NCBI GenBank assembly: GCA_944990035.1
Contig: CALYLX010000028.1
Coordinates: 49,905 to 113,904 of the forward strand
Origin: Clitopilus passeckerianus
Taxonomy: Eukaryota; Basidiomycota; Agaricomycetes; Agaricales; Entolomataceae
Length of the DNA: 64,000 bases
Reading direction: 5' to 3'
A model generated the notes under the pieces. The model was not told the DNA's origin. It searched no databases and worked only from the letters and a program-made list of their open reading frames with translations. A program made the position numbers and the translations under genes. This document shows, in pieces, positions 51,801 through 63,124 of the stretch. The stretch's first letter is position 1. Every line of letters begins with the position of its first letter.

Positions 51801-54800
51801 CTTTCCACAAGCCACAATTCGATGAGCACATATCAGCGTCAAGAACTAGCAATTTCTCCACGGGATTCATATGACATGCCGTCTACCTCTGTCCCCGGCT
51901 CTGCCCAGAAGAAGTCGTCAATGCTTAGCTTAGGCTTACCCTCTCTGCTAAAGTCGAGCTCTCGCAAGAGCCTCCATGCCGACTCCAAGGAAGGGAGGGA
52001 ACTACAAAAGCTCCGTGATGCTGAGAATAAGCTGGTCAAGGAGAAAGCGAAAGCAGAGAAAGCAGAAAAGAAGAGGGAAGAGAAAGATAGGAGTGAAAGT
52101 AGGATATCAGTTTTGATGGGCCGCAAGCGCGGCAAGGTGAGCCAATGTAGATTGCTTTTCACACAAAAGGGATGCTTACCTCGTTAATAGACCTTGTCAT
52201 CGACTGATCCGAAGAAGTCAAAGTCCCCTGTTAATTTGCCTCCTATGCAAATGACGGCGTTGGAGCCCGCTACTGCACAACGCGTAGCTCGACTCAAAAC
52301 ATCTCAAGGCTCTAATGCCTCAACAACAGGATCTGCGTCTTCATCTCGAACAGTCACGGCGACATCCTCGAGAGTTACAGCTCACACCGCTAGCTCCATG
52401 CAGAAAACGTCAGATAGTTCCTTAAGGAGTCGAACACAGCTGCCTACCATTGCAGGCTCGCCGTCTGTCGCGACAAATGGCACAAGTAGCACGCATACAT
52501 CGAAGGAATTCAAGGAACCACTACCCACCTTGTTGAATTCCGTATCTGGCCTACCGAAGGAAACCCCAACCAAGATCCCTCGTATCTCGAGCCGGACATC
52601 AACAGCACCGTCTCCGCAGAACAAGGGTGGCTCTTCTATGAGCATCCGTCGGGCAAGTACTAATGTTAACGCTACGGACGTCCCGTCCGCCAACGGCTCG
52701 CCGACTGGTTTGGCAATCGCAGACGAGTTTGGAATGATTGAGCATGACGAGGTGCCGAAGAAGTCAGCCGTGACCCCAAGGCATTCCACGGTCAGGTCAT
52801 CTCCCTCCACGTCAACATCGCGAGTGCCTCGCCAGTCCACCTTGAGTTCTCTCACATCTACCAGTCTTCGGAAGGCAAGCCGCGATTCTGTGTCGTTTTC
52901 GGCCAGAAAGCCTTCGACGAGTTCAATCGCATCCCTATCAACCCCAGCGGTCGTAACGGAGTCCACCAGTTCACATCGGTTCTCTGCCCTTTCCCCATCC
53001 AAACTCAAGCTCATCAGTCCAAAGATATCGCTCACCAACACGCGATCGTCTAAAGATAATAACACAGTTAATCAAAGTATCCACCAAGCTATGGCTTCAC
53101 CTTCACCTTCAACGAGTCGCCAGTCACTCTCGACACCCTCCCCAGCTCCGAGCACCATTGATGATGAGGAGGCTGCAGGGGACGAAGAGATGCTTCAATA
53201 TATACGTCGTCAGCATGCCAAAAAATTGGCTTCCGGTGCCAGCCAAGCGGAGCTTGATGAACTACTGAAATTCCCGGAACCTCTACCACCCGGAAATCCC
53301 TTGTCACCCCAATGTAAGTTTCCTTCCCCGCGACCCTTGGTCCTCTTCCTTACTCATTACTTTTCTATCTCAGCTGTCATCCGAAACCATGGTCATTATC
53401 TCTCAGAGTACGAGCGCAAAGAGATCCTGGACTACCCTTCAGTTTATTGCTGGGGAGCTAAGAGCAGGAAAAAGATGGCAACGCCTGACAATTCAACGAA
53501 CAACTTCAGTTACGACGACGATCGTGGAGACTACCAGATAGTCAATCACGACCACCTTGCATACCGCTACGAGGTGATAGACACCCTTGGGAAGGGCTCC
53601 TTCGGCCAAGTGCTGCAGTGCCGCGATCACTGTACTGGCGAGTCAGTTGCAGTAAAGATTATAAGGAACAAGAAGCGCTTCCATCACCAAGCCCTGGTAG
53701 AGATTAAGATTCTAGAGAATTTGAAGAAATGGGTAAGTTGTTTCTCATCAAAAATGTGGTTTTATGTACTAATGGCGTACTCAGGATGGAGACGGCAAGC
53801 ATCATGTTCTGAAGATGATCGAGCACTTCTACTTCCGGAATCATCTTTGCATCGCGACCGAACTTTTAAGCATCAATTTATACGAGTTGATCAAGGCCAA
53901 TGGATTCGTTGGATTCACAACTGCCCTCATTCGGCGCTTCACAAGTCAAATGTTGATGTCACTCTCACTCATGCGGCATCATAGAATCATACATTGTGAC
54001 TTGAAGCCAGAGGTACGACTAAAACTTCCTGACTATAACGAATTGCTAAACAGCACATAGAATGTTCTCCTGCGTCACCCATCCAAGAGCGCAATCAAGG
54101 TCATCGACTTCGGGAGCAGCTGCTTCGAGCACGAGAAAAGTAGTATGAATATCCGTATGCGTGTAAGCATGTACTGACGCAATTTTACAGTTTACACCTA
54201 CATTCAAAGCCGTTTCTATCGCTCGCCCGAAGTCATTCTTGGCATGAACTATCATATGGGTATCGACATGTGGAGTTTGGGATGTATTCTGGCTGAACTC
54301 TACACCGGTTTCCCCATCTTCCCCGGAGAAAACGAGCAGGAACAACTCTCCTGCATCATGGAGGTCCTTGGTGTGCCGGACAAAGAATACGTCAACCGCA
54401 GCTCACGCAAGAAGTTATTCTTTGGTATGTCGGCTCGCAAAGTACTAGTGGATTTCCATCTCATTCAACTACACAGATCCAAGTGGAGCCCCGAGAGTGG
54501 TTGTCAATTCAAAAGGCCGCCGCCGTCGCCCTGGTACGAAGACACTGTCGCAGGTGCTCAGGTGCAATGACGACGATTTTGTTGATTTCATCGCCCGATG
54601 CCTCGTCTGGGACCCTGAGCGTAGGATGAAGCCCCAAGCCGCCCTTCGACATCCTTTCATCACTGCTGGTAGGAAGAACAAAGCACCACTATCGACCTCA
54701 AAAGCCAGCACGTCCAACCTTACTGGTAGTAGGAGTAAGACCTTGCTCGAAACGCCGAAGAAGTCGTTGATTAGCGCTCCTACACCGCTGACCGCCCGAA

Positions 54801-55012
54801 CAGCAAGAAACAATGCTCAAGTTGGCCTAAGCACACCGAGCAGCTCTACGACGGGATCATCAACATTGGGATCGTCATCGAGGTCATTCCGTTCTTCCGG
54901 AAACCAAGGGCTCTCAAGTTACTCCAGCCGCACTTTGGTACGTCTCAAGCAAAATTTTTGACCTACTTCTTTCTGACACTATGCCCTCTAGTCTACGTCT
55001 ACTAAGTCATGA
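48864..55012 (+). CDS. Large DYRK-family dual-specificity protein kinase (Pom1-like)
   Basis: About 1,900 residues. The first roughly 1,450 ([20 protein letters not shown] onwards) are Ser/Thr/Pro-rich and disordered. The kinase begins after the DYRK-homology box ([20 protein letters not shown]): [47 protein letters not shown] (HCD loop), [12 protein letters not shown] (DFG) and the activation loop [18 protein letters not shown], whose YxY is the site of tyrosine autophosphorylation in DYRKs. All catalytic residues are present. The last exon is tiny (STSTKS, TGA 55010-55012) after an intron at 54938-54991; reading through would add a false RLKQNF end. The relatives Pom1 and Dyrk2 control polarity and cell-size signalling. 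The long N-tail probably directs localisation. Confidence 0.9.
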
Positions 55013-55303
55013 CCTACAGGATCCTCGCTTTCAGTAATTGTATCTTAATTGTTAGAGAGTACATACCTATTAGCGGAAAGAATCCATTACTTCCTTCATA
55101 CCCTGCCATCCGCTGTATTCTTACGTATATATCAACCCACTAACGTCCCATGTTGTTGCATAACGTTGCTTTGATTTTTCTTCCGCGCAATTATATTTCT
55201 TCACAAATATGAGAAAGTCATTATCGCAGGGTTGTATAACAGTGCATATAGTATGTACCAAGCATTGGCATACTCACTGTACTGTACACTATTACCCGTG
55301 CTG

Positions 55304-56173
55304 TCACTTCTTAATTGCATACAACCATCCGTCATAACCTTTCTCGCCTGCCATTCCAATGGTTGTTGCGTCAATTTCTTTGTCGCCTTGTATCACTCTC
55401 AACAGTGCCCTCACCCCTTCGGCACTCTCATCCGACCAATTTGGATCTGCCACCTCCCCACGGCGTACCACATTATCGACGATCTGGAGGAGTCTTGCAT
55501 CAGGGATGAATTCCTTTTATTGAGATAGACTTCACCCACAATAACGCCACCCTTTCGCAGAAGTCTTTTAGCTTCGAGAAAGTATGCTGCGTTCGAGGAT
55601 TTGTCGGCGTCGATGAAGACGAGGTCGAAAGGAGGCTCGGGCTGGAGCTTCCTCAGAGAATCAATGGCTGGACCTCGGATAACCTTTATCACGGAAGATA
55701 GTCCAGCGTTTGCGATGTTTTCTTCAGCGACCTTTAAGGTAATGTCGTCAGGATTCCTTCAAAAGCCGTCACTCCACATCCCGAACCTGCGCATGTTTCT
55801 CGACTACTTCCAACGTAACGAGCTCCCCGTCTTCTGGGAGTGCTTTTCCAAGCCAGATGGCCGAATACCTGTCAGGTTTGCAATTGCCTCCATACAGCGA
55901 GAACGGTCATCGTGAAATTAGATTTGCTAACCCTGCCAAGGTCCCAACTTCCAATATACGCTTAGCCTTGATGGAAGCTGCCACGAGCATGAGCATTTTC
56001 CCTTGCGCAACACTGACCGCCATATCGTCGATCTCATGGCGGTCGCTATTTGCCAATACAGCTTCCAACACATCATCTTGGATGAGAAAAGAGTTATGGT
56101 ATTCATCAGATCTCCTCCAGTTCTCCGCAGGTGTCAAAGTAGGGGTGGACATCGTAAGGGTAGTAGAGGACAA
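55304..56173 (-). CDS. O-methyltransferase, class I SAM-dependent (caffeoyl-CoA OMT-like)
   Basis: A small cation-dependent O-methyltransferase of the methyltransf_3 family. The start at 56173 (MSSTTLTMSTPTLTPAENWR; MSTPTL at 56152 is the alternative) leads to VSVAQGKMLMLVAASIKAKR and the SAM loop ILEVGTLAGxS (split by an intron), then KVIRGPAIDSLRKL, FDLVFIDADKSSNAAYFLEA and RKGGVI. The donor at GTT-ATT|GTGGGT joins to VDNVVRRGEVADPNWSDESA, giving the family motif IVDNVVRxG, with the C-terminus GYDGWLYAIKK ending at TGA 55304-55306. The metal-binding Asp/Asn (FIDAD, DN) are present. Family substrates are catechol or hydroxyquinone-type phenols. The neighbouring oxidase and A-T-TE suggest it tailors their product. 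Confidence 0.88.
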
Positions 56174-56284
56174 TTTAACGGGGGAGCATGAAGGATAACT
56201 TGAAATTGATAACGGAGCGGAGGATCATCGGGCCTAGACGTCTCGACGCGACACCTGATTTTACGTGTATCGTTGGACGATTTC

Positions 56285-56400
56285 TCACCAGACCACTTCC
56301 ATTCCAGCTGTTTGGTAGAACGCAAGGGCTGTTTCCGCGAGCTCTTTGTTTGGTCTGATTTTATTTGTGTCATCAGCGCCACATTTGACAGATCCATATG
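56285..56400 (-). repeat. Diverged inverted copy of the oxidase first exon
   Basis: The minus strand at about 56300-56400 reads MTQIK then RPNKELAETALAFYQ, and the plus strand at about 56540-56620 reads MEQIKRPNKELVEQLCKQ. The DNA shares ACAAATAAAA and CCAAACAAAGAGCT on opposite strands with further matching bases around. So a piece of the oxidase 5' coding region exists as an inverted, diverged duplicate between the two divergent genes. Confidence 0.6.
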
Positions 56401-56523
56401 ACTTCTTCGAGTGGTGAGTTTTATCCAGGAGGCTGTTGGGAGCCCTTATCGATATCTTCCATGTCATATGCCATGTGTGGTCGTGTCGTGGTATCTTCTG
56501 AATCATTCCATCGGTCAAGGTCA

Positions 56524-59004
56524 ATGTTCGGCTCAACTGCCACTCCCATCACTGATGCGGTGATGGAACAAATAAAAAGGCCAAACAAAGAGCTTGTGGA
56601 ACAGCTCTGCAAACAAATGTCAGGAAGTGTCAGGAGGACCAGTGCAACTTCTCTGTGGGATCCGGAGGAATTGAACGCCTGCGATCATCATCTCCAAATA
56701 CAAATGCGAGATCTTATAAATGGAGGTAGGTATTCTGGAAATGTCAGAACACTGATTTTGATTTACATAGAAATTCCAAGGATGGGATCGCTCTTTGTTG
56801 GCTGCAGGTGATATCCCTCACGTTCGTATACTTGTTTAATTAGTTTATATCCATGTTTACGCCGTTGTCCGCATACTAGGGGATTGGAGCCTTACTCTGT
56901 GCCAGATACCAAACGCATCTCCTATGCAATGACCCAAGACGCCTCTAAAGACAAGGAAACGTCTCCAAACCTTCCCTTCGCTACGGAAGGAAACAACCAT
57001 GGCAATTCAGTATCTAAGGTCAACCTCGAGAATCTCCCCATTGCGATCATTGGCGCGGGCGCGGCTGGCATGCGTGTCGCCATGATGCTCGATTACCTAG
57101 AGCTCCCGTACGAGATCTTTGAGGCCAGTAATCGTCACGGCGGAAGGTGCTTCACGTATCATTTTACAAGGGAGGAGGACTCTGGCTTGAAGTACGATTA
57201 TTTCGACGTTGGCGCTATGAGATTCCCGAACAATTGGGCGATGAAGGGTGTCTTCGATCTATTTGAGGAACTCGATATCACTGTGGAGGGAGGGAGGGGA
57301 GGCAAATTGATACCGTATATAAGGAGCGCACCTGGGAATATCCTCTTGTTCAATGGTAAGAACTCTATTGTATCCATGAAAGCACTAGATAATCATGACA
57401 GGGTTGTATAGGTGTCAAACGACAGATGAACGAAGTCAGCGCCCCAGGCGATCACTTCTGCGATTCGGAAAACGATGGAGGAACCGTGAGGCTTTCTGTT
57501 CTTTTTAACTTCTTTCTGACAGCTCATCACGTTTAATGGATCATCTGATTACAGGTGCCGGAGGAATACATAAACAGACAATTTACGAAGCTAAATGGTC
57601 AGAAAGTTTACGGAGTGGAGGCATGTTTTGTAGCTGCCTTCGAGCCATTCAAGAATGCTCTTGCACGAGACAGCAGAACAGGATGGGACCTCCTCATGAA
57701 GTACGACGGGTTCTCAACACGAGCTTTTATGCTCCAGGTCGTTGGATACCCCGCAGCCGTCGTTGAATGGATTGAGATCTGGTATGGTGGTACTGGCGCT
57801 TTCAGAGGTGGTTTTGCGCAGGTGCGGGTTCATCCAACCTGGCCTACGCTCATTTGCAACTGAGGTACACAGGAAGTAATCTACTCTTTACTTCGGGATT
57901 ATCCCAGCGGCTATCGCAGGCCACTAAAAAACCTCGGTCATCCGTCATTTCGTTTCGCCCTAGATGGCCTTAAAGGCGAAGGGACGATGTGGTGGTGTCT
58001 CGAAGGTGGCAGTGAAGTACTCACAAAGGCTATGCACGCGACTTTGAAGACGAAACCTTGTTACTCACACCGGGTCATGTCCATTGCCGCCTCTAAAGCT
58101 GTGGCAACTCCGCAGACGATGAAGATTGCTGTTGCAGGCCACCCCGAGATTTCTGATCGTGAATACTCGCATGTTGTGTCGACTGTTCCATTATCGTGCC
58201 TCCGTATGATCAACCTCACCGACTGTGGTTTGGACTATCAGCAGCAAACCGCCCTCCGAGCGATTGAATATACCTCAGCCGTCAAAGTAGGGATCAAATT
58301 CAAGACGCGATGGTGGCAGCATGACACCAGGTTCGCACCACAAACGGGAGGTGCAAGTTTGACCGACAGACCAAGTAGGATGGTAGTCTATCCTAGTTAC
58401 GGACTGGACGACGCACCAGATTCTCCCGGCGTATTGATTGTGGCCTACGCCTGGTGAGTTTTCCCCTAATTTACTGGGTCTCTGAATCTCGATGATTGAC
58501 ATACCCTTGCATAGGGACCAAGATGCATCCCGGCTCGGTTCCCTCATCAAAACGAAGGACTGGGGCACCTGCGAGCGACAGGACGTTGGCCTAAAACCTT
58601 CACCGGACGATCCAGAAAGGTTCCTACTCGAACAGATCTATCAAGACCTTGCCGCCCTCCATGGACAAAACCCCGAGTGGTACGAAACGGAGACATTGGA
58701 CTATTATGCATTCGATTGGGGTCACAATCAGTACACGATGGGCTCCTACGTTTACCCTGGACCTGGGCAGTTCAGTAGCCTGTATCCGAGTATCATAAAA
58801 CCTGCGGCACGAGGACATTTCCACTTCGGAGGAGAGGCAGCGAGCAAGAAGCAAACATGGGTGGCTGGGGCATTGGATTCCGCGTGGAGGTGTGTGTATG
58901 ACATCTTAGTCCGGGAGCAGAGCCCAAAGCTCGCCGATTTCTTGCGTAGGTACGGGGAGAATGAGAATGGCAATGAAAGTTCTTGGTTAAGGTCCCAATT
59001 GTAG
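56524..59004 (+). CDS. Flavin amine oxidase / L-amino-acid oxidase-like
   Basis: A flavoenzyme of the amino-oxidase family, probably converting an L-amino acid to its 2-oxo acid with release of ammonia and H2O2. Upstream exons join in frame to the main one: MFGSTATPITDAVMEQIKRP (ATG 56524) via an intron at 56727-56771 to EIPRMGSLFVGCRGLEPYSV. The FAD dinucleotide-binding motif is LPIAIIGAGAAGMRVAMMLD with GG motif NRHGGRCFTYHF. Later exons read YFDVGAMRFPNNW, WWCLEGGSEVLTKAM, HVVSTVPLSCLRMI, VKVGIKFKTRWW, FDWGHNQYTMGSYVYPGPGQ and the C-terminal FAD contact HFHFGGEAASKKQTWVAGAL, ending at TAG 59002-59004. The intron at 57823-57871 is needed to keep the frame. The core is intact. Fungal LAAOs of this class are the closest family I can name. 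The substrate is unknown. Confidence 0.87.
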
Positions 59005-59884
59005 TTGGTGAATTGACCTTCACTTTTGATTTTTCCCAAGAACGAAGAGCGCGAATGTTTCCGAGAGAAGTATTTTGAATCGCTCGATGGAAGATGGTAT
59101 TGAGTTCTACTTGTTCTATATTTCTTGTCGTAGTTGTTGAGATAAACTTGCAACCACCCCCTAGTATGCCCTAATTCGGCTATTGGGGGGAATCAAAATT
59201 CAACATACCGTTCCTTTGGCTTCAATGAACTGGTTCTGTACATTGTCGAGGTCTATTTGCTTCTTTTTTATTGCGTGGATTCGCAAAGGTAGCGTTAGGT
59301 TGCGGGGCCACATTTGGCTTACTATAATGAGAGCCCAAATCGGGCAAGGCAATTTGAATCAATACAAAACGATGAATAAATAATTTCATCATGAAGATCA
59401 ATTGTCAAAATAATGCAAGCTTCATTTTCCATCAGAACACTTTTCATGACACGGCAGCAAAAGCGAAGCCTTGCAGATGAGGATGGCAAGTTGTATCCTA
59501 GATAATGACAAGGAGATTGATAACGCCTATGCTCATATGGGATAGGAATAGCGCAGAGCTTTCACAAGTCTGGGAATTGAGAGATATCTATCGTCAAATT
59601 ATGGGCTCGCTACCATGCCCAATGCTTGAAACTTGAGTCGACCGACTGCGAGGCAAGGTCATGGGTCTTTCTTTGACAGGCTTCTCAGACCATGACCACA
59701 ACTTTAACTCCCTTCAACCACGATCTCAACGGAATCTATATATCATATGGTCGTATCCGCCCCTCTCTTCCGCCTGGTTGGCAGATAGAATGTTATCGGG
59801 GTTCGAACGTTCGTCGCTATGCTATCTATAACCTTCTAGTATTCCTTCGTGCCATCCCGTGCCATCGCGAGATCCTCTATAGCT
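59005..59884. promoter_or_regulatory. Promoter region of the A-T-TE gene
   Basis: No gene is recognised. A TATA-like CTATATATCATATGG lies at about 59736-59750. An upstream ATG at 59692 opens a short out-of-frame reading frame that overlaps the proposed start, so either transcription begins downstream of it or it acts as an upstream ORF. Confidence 0.4.
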
Positions 59885-62800
59885 ATGGGCGAAACTTCGA
59901 CCCTTCCAGACCTCCTCCAGGCGCGTTCTCAGGCTTCGACTGCAGAGCTCGGCTTCCTTGACGCTGGCGGCAACATTGTGAAATCACTGTCTTATGCACA
60001 ACTCTTTGTGGAGTCTCAGGAGTATGCAGCTCGTCTCGTCTCCACTGGACTCAAGACAGACGGCAGCGATATCGTGGTAACACACTTTGCTGACCATGAA
60101 AGCCACATACGCATCTTCTGGGCTTGCTGTCTGGGTAAGTGTCTTCCTCTCTGGCAGCCGTTTTCTGCCCGCTTATGCTCATCACCTCTAGCTGGAATTC
60201 CACTCTGCCCAATCCCTCCACTTCACCCTGACCAGAGCCGCCAGGTCCTGCTTTTTGAACACCTCCAACAGCTATTCAACAGCCCTACGTTTATCTCAAC
60301 GGACGACACGATCAGCTCTGTCCTCAGCCTGGTCCCAACGTTGAAGACCCTGCCCACCTCATGTCTTGCAACTATCGATATTCATCCAGATGCCCGGACG
60401 CGGATCTTCCCGCTCACAACTTTCAAGCCCGATGATATTGTTACCTTCATGCTCACCTCTGGATCAACTGGGAACTCCAAGGCAGTCGGCCTACGTCATT
60501 CCAATCTCTTATCCTGTACCCGGGGGAAGGCTAAACACCACAATACCACATCTTCATCCCGGCTTCTGAACTGGATTGCATTCGACCACGTCGCATGCGT
60601 TTCTGATTTTCTTCTCCAGGCCCTCGTAGCTGACGCCTGGTAAGTCGCTGGGTCTCGTTGGCATGTATAAGCTTTGCATTCTGAAATCATCCCTCAGCCA
60701 ATACCATATTGCGCCTGCGGCCATCATCAGGAACCCGCGAAAGCTGCTTGGCCTCTGCAGCAGGTATCGCACCTCGTATACCTTCAGTCCTAACTTCCTC
60801 CTTTCCCAAATCTGCCGCGACGTTGTCGACGCACCCTACGAGCCAAACCCACTCAACCTGTCATCTATCATGGCAGTTGTTTCCGGTGGGGAGTCAGTGC
60901 CGGTCAAGACTGCTGTTGAATTCGCCGATATTCTCGAACGATTTGGAGCGCCGCGAGATTCGCTCCGTGGAGGTTTTGGAATGACCGAGACTTGTGTAAG
61001 GAATCTCGAGTTGTTCGAAGCCGCTCCGCAATTACTAACTACTACTATAGGCGGGATGCATCTTTGACACGCGGCCGATCCCGTACGACGTCAAGGACTT
61101 CAACGTCAAATACCTCTCTCTCGGGAAGTGCTCGGATGGCGTATCTGTCCGTGTCGTGAACTCGGAAACCGGTGCCGTTTGCGCGCATTCAGAGGTAGGC
61201 CAGCTTCAAGTCAAGGGCCCTACGGTCTTTCGGGAGTACTACAACAACGCGAAGGCCAATGCTGAGTCGTTCGTCGATGGTTGGTTCATCACCGGCGACA
61301 CGGCATTTTTGGACGCAGACGGCAACTTGCACATGGTGGGCAGAGACAAGGATTGCATCAACATTAATGGGGTCAAGCATCCAAGTATCGACGCTGAGCA
61401 CTACCTCGAGGACCAGAAGATTGACGGGCTCATGAAATCATTCGTCTATGTCTGCCCGATGCGCCTTGCGGCTGCCGACACCGAAACCTACGCGGTTTTC
61501 TACCAGCACGAGATCATGGTTGAGAATCCTCTCACCCTTTCCGACCTCAAGCGCATTGCAGCGACCAACCGAGCTACCAAAGCAGCAAGTGCTGTCTTCT
61601 GCTCACAGGCACCCCATATCACGTTACCTCTTCCACGCAAATTCTTTGTGAAGACGGCGCTAGGCAAGGTCTCGCGCTCTAGGCTCGTTAACGCTTACCT
61701 GGAGGGCCAATATCAAGACATAGAAAAGTCCTTGGTTGTTGAAGAAGAGTCCTCGGTTGACGAAGGCGCCACGAACGCGGTGGAGGAAACTGTGTTTGAT
61801 ACTGTCGCTGCTCTGTTCAACCGCGGGCGTGGTTCCTTGAAACATTCGAATAATATATTCGACATGGGTGCCACCTCCATGCAGCTGATACAGCTCAAGC
61901 AACGGCTACAGGAACGGCTGTCAATCTCGAATATACCAGCCATCGAGGTTCTCAAACGACCGGAGCTCCGAGAGTTGTCCAACTATCTTGCGGAGATCCG
62001 TCCTAGCACCCCACCTACCTACCTCGAATACAACCCTCTTGTATGTCTCAATCCCACTGGTTCAAAACCCCCTCTCTTCCTTGTCCATCCCGGCTTAGGC
62101 GAAGTCCTCGTCTTCATCAACCTTGCGCGAATACTGGGGGACGATCGTCCTGTGTACGCCCTCCGTGCGCGAGGATTCGAGCTCAACCAAACACCCTTTC
62201 CTTCTTTGTCAGAAATGGTTGGCTGCTACCTTTCTGCTATCGAAAAGACATACCCAAGTGGGCCGTACTACCTGGGCGGATATAGCTTCGGTGGCACCGT
62301 CGCATATGAGATTGGAAAGAAGCTTGCTCAGCGTGGCAGGCAGGTGGCTTGGGTGGGAATTATGGATGTACCTTCAGAGTCATTGATACCGATGGACTAT
62401 GGTTGGGTCGACAGCCTGACTGATCTTTGTGACATCCTCAAGCTTACGCCAACACAGAGCGCCGATGAACTGAAGCACTCACTGCTGCAGAAGTTCCCGG
62501 AGGCGGCTACTACAGATCCTGACCCCCCTTCGGCCACAGAGATCGTCCAGTCGGTATTCGATAATGGCGATCAGAAGCAATGGAAGAATCTCCAGCTCAC
62601 AACGGCGGGCTTCAGGCGATGGGTCAGTGTTGCCTACGGGAGGATCTGTGTGGGGCGCGGGTACGAGCCAAGCGGGACTGTGCCCGGTGCGCTGATGACG
62701 ATGTTCTGCCCTGCTCCTGCACCGTTTATGGGCCCAATGACCCGCGAGGAGTATAAACGCGACCACCTCGCGACGTGGCAGGAGTTTGGTGATCACTTCG

Positions 62801-62919
62801 AGACGGTGGATGTCGATGGAGGGCATTATGAAATGCTTTCAGAAGATAACGTAGATTCCTTTGCTGAAAAACTCCGAGCCGCTCTTGGTCGTGCCGGACA
62901 GGTGCTCGCTGCTAATTAG
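59885..62919 (+). CDS. NRPS-like A-T-TE enzyme, atromentin/polyporic-acid synthetase type
   Basis: A tridomain enzyme of about 950 residues. The start ATG at 59885 gives MGETSTLPDLLQARSQAST. The adenylation domain shows MLTSGSTGNSKAVGLRHSNL, LNWIAFDHVACVSDF, GGFGMTETCAGCIFDTRP and DGWFITGDTAFLDADGNLHM with DKDCININGVKH; key motifs match the 2-oxo-acid-activating A-domains of basidiomycete quinone synthetases (SGSTGNSKAV, FDHVA, GMTETCAG). The carrier domain has NIFDMGATSMQLIQLKQRL, with the phosphopantetheine Ser in GATS. The thioesterase has GYSFGG (nucleophile Ser) and the His in GGHYEML. There is no condensation domain. Characterised relatives dimerise aromatic 2-oxo acids to terphenylquinones such as atromentin. 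Introns lie near 60134-60191, 60641-60697 and 60995-61051. Stop at 62917-62919. Confidence 0.92.
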
Positions 62920-63124
62920 GGCTATCCCGCGTGCCTCTGTGGGCAATCACGATCACAATTTGTATTTTGGAGATAACCAAATGTATAATTATTTCGTTCA
63001 TCGTGCTATCAATATGAGGTTGGCAGATTCATCTATTCGCTCACCGGATCATTGCGAAGAAGTAGTAGCAACTACAGATTAGATTAATAGTACCGAGTAG
63101 CAGTAAACCGACCAAAATGCTCAT

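Noticed and set aside
52382..53065. 227-codon minus-strand frame inside the DYRK gene
   Set aside because: Shadow of the Ser/Thr/Pro-rich coding tail; the sense frame continues into a true kinase domain.
54938..54961. DYRK protein ending RLKQNF at 54961
   Set aside because: GTACGT at 54938 is a good donor, and splicing to 54992 gives a short last exon; the read-through end is intron sequence.
59692..59961. Open frame starting at ATG 59692 as an N-terminal exon of the A-T-TE gene
   Set aside because: It is out of frame with the A domain, and the obvious intron (59839-59880) does not restore the frame; treated as 5' leader or upstream ORF.
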